From NCBI GenBank assembly GCA_900771085.1, contig CAAGMR010000018.1, forward strand, positions 4,286 through 68,285: 64,000 bases of DNA. Direction: 5' to 3'. Shown in pieces: positions 58,077 through 64,000 of this stretch; position 1 is the first letter of the stretch, and every line of letters starts with the position of its first letter. This DNA is from Clostridia bacterium (GTDB lineage: Bacteria > Bacillota > Clostridia > Oscillospirales > Acutalibacteraceae). The notes beneath the pieces were generated by a model, which worked only from the letters and a program-made list of their open reading frames with translations, ran no database searches and was not told the DNA's origin. A program made the translations under genes and the position numbers.

Positions 58077-59258
58077 ATGAAGATCAATCATAACTTTGAC
58101 AACCTTGTTCCAAACTATCTTTTTGCAGACGTTGCAAGAAAGACAAACGAGTACATTGCAGCAAACCCTGACAAGCCTGTAATCCGAATGGGTATCGGCG
58201 ACGTAACACTCCCACTTCCACAGGTAGCAATCGATGCACTTAAAAAAGGTGCAGACGACATGGGCGCAAAAGAGACATTTAAAGGTTATCCTGATTATGA
58301 AGGCTATGCTTTCGTCAGAGAGGCTATTTCAGACTACTACAAGAGCTTTGGCACAGACGTTTCTGCTGACGAAATCCTTGTAACAGATGGTGCAAAGAGT
58401 GACAGCGCAAACATCAGTGACATCTTCTCTGAAGACAACGTTGTTCTTGTATCTGACCCTGTTTACCCTGTATATGTTGACTCTAACATCATGGCAGGCA
58501 GAGAAATCATCATTGCTCCATCAACAGAGGAAAACGGCTTCTGCGCACTTCCTGATCCTTCAGTTCACGCAGACATCATTTACCTTTGCTCACCAAACAA
58601 CCCAACAGGTGCTGCTTTCTCTAAGGAACAGCTCAAGGCATGGGTTGACTATGCTAACGATAACGATGCAATCATCATTTACGATGCTGCTTATGAACAC
58701 TTCATTGTAGACGATTCACCTCGTTCAATTTTTCAGATTGAAGGTTCAAGAACCTGCGCAATTGAACTTTGCTCACTTTCCAAGACAGCAGGCTTCACAG
58801 GTACACGTGGCGGTTACACAGTAATTCCTAAAGAACTCGAGAGAGACGGCCATAACATCTACAAGCTCTGGTACAGAAGACTTTCAACAAAGTACAATGG
58901 TGTTTCATGGCCTGTACAGTGCGCAATTGCCGCTGTATTCTCAGAAGAAGGTCTTAAGCAGATTGATGAGAACATAAACTACTACAGAGAAAACGCCAAG
59001 ACAATCATGGCTACATTTGATAAGCTCGGCATTTCCTATACCGGCGGCAAGAATTCTCCATATGTATGGATTAAGTGTCCAAACGGCATGGGCTCATGGG
59101 AATTCTTCGACTTCCTTCTTGAGAATGCACAGGTAGTAGGTACTCCGGGTGAGGGCTTCGGTGAATGTGGCAAGGGTTACTTCCGCTTCACATCTTTCTC
59201 AACTCATGAGAATACAATCGAAGCAATGAAGAGAATTGAAAATCTCCTCACAAAATAA
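58077..59258 (+). CDS. dapL: LL-diaminopimelate aminotransferase
   Basis: The 393-residue protein begins MKINHNFDNLVPNYLF and has the DapL markers IRMGIGDVTLPLPQVAIDAL, FKGYPDYEGY, VTDGAKSDSANI, SPNNPTGAAFS and the PLP lysine in SLSKTAGFTGTRGGY (about residue 237-251). It converts tetrahydrodipicolinate to LL-diaminopimelate in one step, providing meso-DAP for peptidoglycan and lysine. The presence of DapL, common in Clostridia, replaces the succinylase or acetylase branch. The start follows GCGAAAGGA. It is a single-gene unit. Confidence 0.96.
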   Translation: MKINHNFDNLVPNYLFADVARKTNEYIAANPDKPVIRMGIGDVTLPLPQVAIDALKKGADDMGAKETFKGYPDYEGYAFVREAISDYYKSFGTDVSADEILVTDGAKSDSANISDIFSEDNVVLVSDPVYPVYVDSNIMAGREIIIAPSTEENGFCALPDPSVHADIIYLCSPNNPTGAAFSKEQLKAWVDYANDNDAIIIYDAAYEHFIVDDSPRSIFQIEGSRTCAIELCSLSKTAGFTGTRGGYTVIPKELERDGHNIYKLWYRRLSTKYNGVSWPVQCAIAAVFSEEGLKQIDENINYYRENAKTIMATFDKLGISYTGGKNSPYVWIKCPNGMGSWEFFDFLLENAQVVGTPGEGFGECGKGYFRFTSFSTHENTIEAMKRIENLLTK

Positions 59259-59268
59259 GTAAAAAAAT

Positions 59269-59298
59269 AAGCGGGTTAGCCGAAAGGCTAATCCGCTT
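59269..59298. terminator. bidirectional terminator between dapL and the MATE gene
   Basis: AAGCGGGTTAGCC (59269-59281) and GGCTAATCCGCTT (59286-59298) form a stem with one G/T wobble around a GAAA loop, with A-rich and T-rich flanks. It overlaps the last codons of the MATE gene. Confidence 0.9.
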
Positions 59299-60622
59299 TT
59301 TCTTTTTTATTGTGCCACAGGAAAATCCCAAGACAGATGAAGATAGACAGGAGGGAGCCGGCCGGTGCCGCTATACCCATCGGAAGCAAAGTGCTCGGGA
59401 ATTTTATTGAGGCAAGATATGTACCCGGTATTCTTGTCGTTACAATAGAAATTGCATTGTGTGCAAATGTCGCGATTGAAATACCCAGGGCATTGAAGTA
59501 TCCGCTGAAACAGAAATGAACGGCTGCAAAAGCACAGTCAATTGAATAGGAACGCAGGTACTGAGCAGCATAAAGAGTTACATTGCTGTCGCTTGTGAAC
59601 TGCCCAACGATGACATTCGGACATATGTTGCTGATGACGAAGAACAGCATGCCGATACTGAATGAAATGCTCATGCAATAATACATGACTTTTTTCGCTC
59701 TTGCCGTATTTCCTGCGCCAAGATTCTGTGCACAAAGAGATGCAGTCGTAGACATCATTGTAGAGTTTACAAGGAAGACAAATGTAATAATCTTTTCAAC
59801 TATGCCGACGGCAGCGGCTATCTCTTCGCCTCTGGAGTTGGCAATAATTGTAATGATAATGAACGATACCTGTATGAATCCTTCCTGGAGCATAACCGGC
59901 AGACCGATTTTTGCAAGTCCGCCGATACCGGAGGTTCCGGGTTTTATGCCTGTGCCAATTGAGTCTCCCGGCTTGCGTTTCATACGCATGAAAACAAGGG
60001 CGAAGACCACAGCCGCTGCCTGGGCTGCGATGGTGGCGATGGCAGCACCTGCTGCCTTCATTTCCATCGGACCGACTAGAAGATAGTCCAGGATTATATT
60101 GACTGCAGCCGCAACTGATACGAAGTAAAGGGGAGTTCTGGAATCTCCGAGACCTCTGTAAATGGCTGCAATAACATTGTATGCAACAATAAACGGAATG
60201 CCGCCAAAGCAGATTCTCAGATATGCCTTTGTCTCTTCTACCGAAACGGACGGTGTTTTCAGAAACTCTACAATCGGACTGACAGTAATCAGCAACAATG
60301 CGGTTGCAACAACTGCAATTCCTGTGAAAAGGACAATTGAACTGCTGATGGTGTCAGCTATTTTCTTTTTGTCGCCTGCACCTACACCGTGGCCGATGGT
60401 TACCGTTGTTGCAACAGAGAAACCGACTATCATTACGGTTATCATGTGCATCAGCTGGCTTCCCACCGAAACGGCGGTTATTACGTCAGCGCCGTTATAC
60501 CTGCCGATAAAATACATATCGGCAAGTCCGTATAGTGCCTGTAAGAAATAAGTAAGAAAATATGGCAGGGAGAAAACTGCAACGTTTTTTCCTATGCTAC
60601 CTGTAGTAAAGTTTCGTTCCAT
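59288..60622 (-). CDS. MATE-family efflux transporter
   Basis: The 444-residue protein has twelve membrane segments and clear MATE motifs: LPYFLTYFLQALYGLADMYFIGRY (core ALYGLADMYFIGRY, about residue 28-41), IYRGLGDSRTPLY and ASLCAQNLGAGNTARAKKV (core AQNLGAGNTARAK). These exporters expel drugs or metabolites with a sodium or proton gradient. The start at 60622 is used because GAGGA lies 6 bases before it; the frame is open to 60655 but that start would lie inside the lipase gene. It begins 7 bases after the lipase stop and is probably co-transcribed. Confidence 0.92.
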   Translation of the reverse strand: MERNFTTGSIGKNVAVFSLPYFLTYFLQALYGLADMYFIGRYNGADVITAVSVGSQLMHMITVMIVGFSVATTVTIGHGVGAGDKKKIADTISSSIVLFTGIAVVATALLLITVSPIVEFLKTPSVSVEETKAYLRICFGGIPFIVAYNVIAAIYRGLGDSRTPLYFVSVAAAVNIILDYLLVGPMEMKAAGAAIATIAAQAAAVVFALVFMRMKRKPGDSIGTGIKPGTSGIGGLAKIGLPVMLQEGFIQVSFIIITIIANSRGEEIAAAVGIVEKIITFVFLVNSTMMSTTASLCAQNLGAGNTARAKKVMYYCMSISFSIGMLFFVISNICPNVIVGQFTSDSNVTLYAAQYLRSYSIDCAFAAVHFCFSGYFNALGISIATFAHNAISIVTTRIPGTYLASIKFPSTLLPMGIAAPAGSLLSIFICLGIFLWHNKKEKAD

Positions 60623-60629
60623 TGTGTCC

Positions 60630-61979
60630 TCAGCAGCTTCTGATTGTTTGTGCAAGATTGCGGAAGAATGTTCTTATTGTATTGGAGTCTTCCGTAAATA
60701 CGCCACCGATGATACCGAAGTGATCGGCAGCTGTTGTTGGCATTACATACCATTGACCCGGTTTCAGGGCTTCGCCTTTAACGTAGGTCTTATGTTTATC
60801 ATATACCTTTTTACCATTTACGTAGTGGAAAGGTGTCTGTTCGCAAACCGTGTTTACAAAGCCGTCGTTTCTCCACCAGGAGGAATCAATCTTTGTAGGT
60901 GTCACATTGACTGTTCTCTGGTATGAACCATATCCGTCGACATAAGATCCCGGAGTGACTCCGGTGTATCTGCCGACAACCGTTGAGAAAACGGCAAGCA
61001 TCGGGAATGCCTTAGGAAGTGATACTCTGGTTCCGTCTGATGAAGCCTTTGTTACGTCTGCTCCGTAGCAGAAATAATAAACGCCCGGAATAATCTGAAG
61101 GTCTTTATTCATGTCGACTGCCCTGTCAACAAAAGTCTCTTCGCAGCAGTTGTCGTGGTGAGACAGGAATGTTGAGCCAAGAACAGCATTAAGTGTGTTT
61201 ACGGCTCCATTGAGGGAGTTATTTGAAAGACCGAAGTGGTCAAGCTGGAAATCGTGAAGAACAGGGAATCCAAGGATACTGTCTCCGTACATCCAGAGCT
61301 GATAAAGAAGGAAGCTGGCGTTTGCGGCTACAGGCATTGCATAGTCATAACCTGTACCGTTATTTGTGCCGGCAATTGTAGTAATAGAATGAACGTAATT
61401 ACCTTTTCCGCCTTTGAAGAGCGGAGATACTTTTGTTCCGTTTGCTTTGCAGGCTGCAACTTCTTCGCTTCTGCCGTCAGCAAGCATGTCGAGGAACACT
61501 CTTATGGTATTGGCACCAAAGCTGTGGCCAACAAGATTAATCTTTGATGAACTGTTCCAGTTAAAGTTTTTGATGAGTGCCTTGCCGGTATAATCACGAC
61601 CGTAACGCTCATGCCCGTATTTTGCGGAGTGAGCGACACCGTAGTCTGTTCTTGTGCCTGTGAGCTGAGCATAGAGTTCACATGCTCTGTCCCAGGATGA
61701 GGAGACAGGACCGACGGAAGCTTCATATACTTTTCCGTATTTTCCGTTTAAGTCGTTTACCATGTTGCCGGATGCAAGTCCCCAATAGTCAATGACGTTG
61801 TGGAAGGATTCATAAGAACCCCAGCCCATCATTCCGTGAACGAAAACGATAGGGTAACTGTTTCCTTTTCCCTGATTTCCTGCGGCAGAAGCCGTCATTG
61901 AAAACAGTGAAAAAGCCATTGAGAGAGCGAGCATGATGGCTACGATTTTTGCTTTTACATTACGCGCTGTAAAATCCAT
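60630..61979 (-). CDS. secreted lipase, Geobacillus/Staphylococcus (family I.5) type
   Basis: The 449-residue protein has a signal peptide (cleavage near ASA, residue 32) and the large-lipase layout: PIVFVHGMMGWG (oxyanion region), the nucleophile motif LVGHSFGANTIR in place of the AHSQGG of most family members, GTDYGVAHSAKYGHERYGRDY-type segment (core YGVAHSAKYGHERYGRDY) that holds the zinc-binding region, WRNDGFVNTV with the Asp and DHFGIIGG with the His. It should release fatty acids from lipids outside the cell. A divergent XRE regulator lies next to it, and a MATE gene follows in the same unit. Confidence 0.88.
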   Translation of the reverse strand: MDFTARNVKAKIVAIMLALSMAFSLFSMTASAAGNQGKGNSYPIVFVHGMMGWGSYESFHNVIDYWGLASGNMVNDLNGKYGKVYEASVGPVSSSWDRACELYAQLTGTRTDYGVAHSAKYGHERYGRDYTGKALIKNFNWNSSSKINLVGHSFGANTIRVFLDMLADGRSEEVAACKANGTKVSPLFKGGKGNYVHSITTIAGTNNGTGYDYAMPVAANASFLLYQLWMYGDSILGFPVLHDFQLDHFGLSNNSLNGAVNTLNAVLGSTFLSHHDNCCEETFVDRAVDMNKDLQIIPGVYYFCYGADVTKASSDGTRVSLPKAFPMLAVFSTVVGRYTGVTPGSYVDGYGSYQRTVNVTPTKIDSSWWRNDGFVNTVCEQTPFHYVNGKKVYDKHKTYVKGEALKPGQWYVMPTTAADHFGIIGGVFTEDSNTIRTFFRNLAQTIRSC

Positions 61980-62009
61980 AAAAATCTCTCCTTTGAAATT
62001 ATCTTTATT

Positions 62010-62038
62010 AATATAAGATATAAAGACGTTTTATTCAA
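62010..62038 (-). promoter_or_regulatory. lipase promoter
   Basis: On the minus strand TTGAAT (plus 62033-62038) and TATATT (62010-62015) are 17 bases apart, about 31 bases upstream of the lipase ATG, which has AAAGGAGAG in front of it. Confidence 0.65.
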
Positions 62039-62042
62039 TCAG

Positions 62043-62051
62043 TGATATAAT
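62043..62051 (+). promoter_or_regulatory. extended -10 promoter of the XRE regulator gene
   Basis: TGATATAAT (62043-62051) is an extended -10 next to the lipase promoter. The two divergent starts are about 50 bases apart, so a repressor bound between them could control both. Confidence 0.5.
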
Positions 62052-62090
62052 ATTTGCGGGAAATATAATTTTACGAAAACAGAGGATCCT

Positions 62091-62717
62091 ATGAAAGATA
62101 TTAAAGAAGTTTTCGCTGTGAATTTAAACAGGTACAGAAAACAGGCAGGCCTCACCCAGGCCGAACTGGCGGAGAAACTGAATTATTCCGATAAAACTAT
62201 TTCCAAGTGGGAGAGAGCAGAATCAATCCCTGACGTAACTGTGCTTACTGCTGTTGCAACAGAGTTTGGCATATCACTCGATGATTTGCTCAAGGATGGC
62301 GAGAGCGCGAAACCGGAAAAATTTGTTGCTGACAGCACGGATAAAAAGAGAAAAATACTTGGCAGAAACATTACTGAGATAACCATAACAGGAATCTGGC
62401 TGGTGGCGCTGATTTTCTTTATGGTAATAAAATTCACCCTCGGAAGTAACTGGTGGATCATTTTCGCGTGGTCTGTACCAATCAGTCTCCTGGTGACCAT
62501 CATCTTTAACAGCGTATGGGGAACAGACAGATTAAAAAAGAATTTTATCCTTGTCAGCTGCTTTGTATGCTCAATTATTCTTGGGCTTTTTTTCACGTTC
62601 CTGTCTATAGGCCACAATCTGTGGCTTATTATTCTGACATGCATTCCGGCAGAGATGATTATCTGCTTTGCCTTCAGAATGTATAAGAATCTTCACGCAA
62701 AAAAATCAGTAGAATAG
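62091..62717 (+). CDS. membrane-anchored XRE-family regulator
   Basis: The 208-residue protein starts with a Cro/CI helix-turn-helix (FAVNLNRYRKQAGLTQAELAEKLNYSDKTISKWERAES, core LTQAELAEKLNYSDKTISKWE, shortened to key residues Q23 and SDKTISKWE) and has four membrane segments in the last 115 residues (for example ITEITITGIWLVALIFFMVI and LWLIILTCIPAEMIICFAF). Tethering the DNA-binding part to the membrane suggests it senses envelope state. It is divergent from the secreted lipase. The stop codon lies inside the left arm of the hairpin described next. AGAGGA precedes the ATG. Confidence 0.87.
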   Translation: MKDIKEVFAVNLNRYRKQAGLTQAELAEKLNYSDKTISKWERAESIPDVTVLTAVATEFGISLDDLLKDGESAKPEKFVADSTDKKRKILGRNITEITITGIWLVALIFFMVIKFTLGSNWWIIFAWSVPISLLVTIIFNSVWGTDRLKKNFILVSCFVCSIILGLFFTFLSIGHNLWLIILTCIPAEMIICFAFRMYKNLHAKKSVE

Positions 62718-62817
62718 CGACTCTACCAACGGTAGAGTCTATTCTACCGCATATGGGTTTAATAAAAACAGCCTCACGTTTACACTTTCGGTAGAAAGAC
62801 AGAAACGGAGGCTTTTT
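62709..62817 (+). promoter_or_regulatory. structured leader with alternative hairpins before degV
   Basis: Three pairings can be drawn. (1) GTAGAATA (62709-62716) plus GACTCTACC (62719-62727) pair with GGTAGAGTC (62731-62739) plus TATTCTAC (62740-62747). (2) TTCTACCG (62742-62749) pairs with CGGTAGAA (62789-62796). (3) AGCCTC-A-CGTTT (62770-62781) pairs with AAACG-GAGGCT (62803-62813), enclosing CTTTC-GGTA-GAAAG, and is followed by five Ts. Hairpin 3 looks like a terminator and its 3' arm contains GGAGG (62807-62811), the ribosome binding site of degV. Pairing 2 conflicts with parts of 1 and 3, as in attenuators or riboswitches. Confidence 0.6.
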
Positions 62818-62820
62818 ATT

Positions 62821-63723
62821 ATGTCTGACTACATTTTAAGCTGCTGCTCCACAGCAGATTTATCAAAGGAGCATTTTGAAAAAAGAAATATACATTACGT
62901 ATGCTTCCACTATTACATTAATGATGAAGAACATAGAGATGATTTGTATGAGACATCTTCACCTGAAGAATTCTTTTCTGAAATGGCTGCTGCCGAGACA
63001 AGCAGAACGTCCCAGGTAAATGTCGAAGAATTCATTGAGTACTTCGAACAGTTTCTGAAGGATGGAAAAGATATTCTTCACGTCACACTTTCTACCGGGC
63101 TCTCAGGGGTTTATGGATCTGCATGCACTGCTGCTAATTTCCTGAAAGAGACTTACCCGGACAGAGAAATAAAGATAGTTGATTCTCTGGGAGCGTCATC
63201 CGGTTATGGACTTCTTATGGATAAACTCGCAGACCTCAGAGACGAAGGATTCTCGCTCGAGCAGCTTGGGGGATGGGCGGAAGCAAATAAGCTTCGTGTC
63301 AACCACTGGTTTTTCTCAACCGACCTGACTTATTACATCAGGGGAGGCCGAATCTCCAAGGCTTCGGGATGGTTTGGAACAGTGCTTAAAATATGCCCGC
63401 TTCTTGATATGGATGAGGACGGACACCTTGTTCCACGCGTCAAGGTCAGAGGAAAGAATAATGTAATAAAGGCAATTGTCGACAAAATGGAAGAAAATGC
63501 AGACGATGGTTTAAAATATGCTGACAAATGTTATATCTCCATGTCAGCCTGCCCTGAAGATGCAGAAGCTGTGGCTGACCTCATTGAAAGCAGGTTTAAA
63601 AACTTAAAGGGTAAGGTTGAAATCAACAATGTTGGAACGACCATAGGCTCGCATACGGGACCCGGAACGGTTGCTGTCTTCTTCTGGGGCAAAAAACGTG
63701 AAGAAACTGCAAGCACTACCTAA
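62821..63723 (+). CDS. DegV family fatty-acid-binding protein
   Basis: The 300-residue protein has the DegV layout: MSDYILSCCSTADL at the start, TSRTSQVN and LSTGLSGVYGSACTAANFL (core STGLSGVYGSACTAA, about residue 90-104), LGASSGYGLL, YYIRGGRISKASGWFG, and VGTTIGSHTGPGTVAVFF. DegV/FakB proteins hold a fatty acid for phosphorylation by the FakA kinase, feeding phospholipid synthesis. No FakA is in view. The segment CCST may be a Cys-rich variation of the usual DS motif. The ribosome binding site GGAGG is locked inside a leader hairpin. Confidence 0.92.
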   Translation: MSDYILSCCSTADLSKEHFEKRNIHYVCFHYYINDEEHRDDLYETSSPEEFFSEMAAAETSRTSQVNVEEFIEYFEQFLKDGKDILHVTLSTGLSGVYGSACTAANFLKETYPDREIKIVDSLGASSGYGLLMDKLADLRDEGFSLEQLGGWAEANKLRVNHWFFSTDLTYYIRGGRISKASGWFGTVLKICPLLDMDEDGHLVPRVKVRGKNNVIKAIVDKMEENADDGLKYADKCYISMSACPEDAEAVADLIESRFKNLKGKVEINNVGTTIGSHTGPGTVAVFFWGKKREETASTT

Positions 63724-63843
63724 CAATTATTAACAGTTTGAGTAAATTTTTATAAAAAACCAATAAATTGTATGAAAATATCCGACAAGAACTCCAAGTG
63801 TGTTGGAAATGCCCCAAAATTTAAGGTTCATTTAAGATAACTT

Positions 63844-63871
63844 TTGTAATGTCGTTTTACAAGGTTATATT
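63844..63871 (+). promoter_or_regulatory. candidate promoter of the window-edge secreted protein gene
   Basis: TTGTAA (63844-63849) and TATATT (63866-63871) are 16 bases apart. TTGTAA is also one arm of an inverted repeat with TTACAA (63857-63862). The remaining gap after degV (63724-63840) shows a short TCCAA/TTGGA hairpin (63793-63807) and nothing else. Confidence 0.45.
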
Positions 63872-63896
63872 TGTTCTTAGAAAGGGGACTATTATC

Positions 63897-64000
63897 ATGC
63901 AAAAAACACTCAAAAAAATCATTAGCATAGTGCTTGCACTGACCATGCTCTTTGCACTTACTGCAACAGCTGCATCGGCAATAGGCACTAAGAAACAGTA
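63897..64000 (+). CDS. exported protein, N-terminus only (cut by window edge)
   Basis: From the ATG at 63897, after AAAGGGGAC, 34 codons are visible: a basic start (MQKTLKKIIS), a hydrophobic core (IVLALTMLFALTATAA) and an ASA-type signal peptidase site near residue 29, followed by IGTKKQ. The mature part lies outside the window, so no function can be given. Confidence 0.7.
   Translation, partial: MQKTLKKIISIVLALTMLFALTATAASAIGTKKQ

Noticed and set aside
1..64000. CRISPR arrays, insertion sequences, prophage, tRNA or rRNA genes
   Set aside because: No repeat-spacer series, transposase, integrase, phage structural gene or tRNA-like cloverleaf was noticed on either strand; this was read by eye, without a dedicated search tool.

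Overview
The window looks like chromosome of a low-GC Gram-positive anaerobe of the class Clostridia, most likely a rumen or gut member of the Ruminococcaceae/Oscillospiraceae. This is inferred from gene content: the holB-ricT pair, greA next to lysS, LL-diaminopimelate aminotransferase (DapL), teichoic-acid-type enzymes, an LCP-family protein, G+-style Shine-Dalgarno sites with frequent TTG/GTG starts, a reversed-domain GH3 beta-glucosidase of the type known from Ruminococcus and Butyrivibrio, and an electron-bifurcating NAD(P)H/ferredoxin enzyme. No rRNA, tRNA, insertion sequence, prophage or CRISPR array was seen. Coding density is high and most transcription units end in clear hairpin-plus-T terminators.

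Layout. 1-9.8 kb is housekeeping: a partial YhaM-type exoribonuclease (minus strand), an inactive/active pair of M16 peptidases, rplU-rpmA (without the usual prp gene between them), a membrane protein, holB, ricT, greA and a lysS carrying an extra C-terminal tRNA-binding domain. 9.9-16.8 kb holds a carboxylesterase, a GtrA-like protein with the reversed-domain GH3 enzyme, an amino-acid:sodium symporter behind a terminator-like leader, ferritin and ndk. 17.3-28 kb holds a DUF2804 protein, a zinc-phospholipase-C-like protein, a lipoprotein, a MATE-like transporter, a NudC-like Nudix enzyme, a membrane acyltransferase, a G3E GTPase, and a GT-C-like plus GtrB-like pair. 28-34.2 kb is one tightly packed unit: MarR regulator, two half ABC exporters, an iron-type alcohol dehydrogenase and a YczE-like membrane protein. 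A 544-base gap follows and contains a candidate structured RNA with its own terminator.

34.7-43.1 kb has a threonine-linker surface protein, a minus-strand unit (P-type ATPase, glutamine-dependent NAD synthetase, lipoprotein) and a GH2 beta-galactosidase-type enzyme. 43.2-47.4 kb is a compact polysaccharide initiation/regulation cassette (priming sugar-phosphate transferase, CpsD-like kinase with an altered P-loop, CpsB-like phosphatase, LCP ligase), followed by a Na/Pi cotransporter-like protein and a DUF362 protein. 51.2-55.6 kb encodes a three-subunit flavin/iron-sulfur complex (NuoE-like, NuoF-like, GltD/NfnB-like) that matches the Sporomusa-type Nfn (Stn) transhydrogenase architecture. 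The end of the window has aroQ, a TarI-like cytidylyltransferase with a CDP-glycerol-type glycerophosphotransferase, dapL, a secreted lipase with a MATE exporter, a membrane-anchored XRE regulator and a DegV protein behind a structured leader.

The most interesting items are the Stn-like complex, the competing hairpins before degV (one holds the ribosome binding site), the interrupted terminator before the symporter, the paired 14-bp operators around the marR promoter, and the candidate non-coding RNA at 34.46-34.71 kb. All calls come from reading the sequence; no database search was run.
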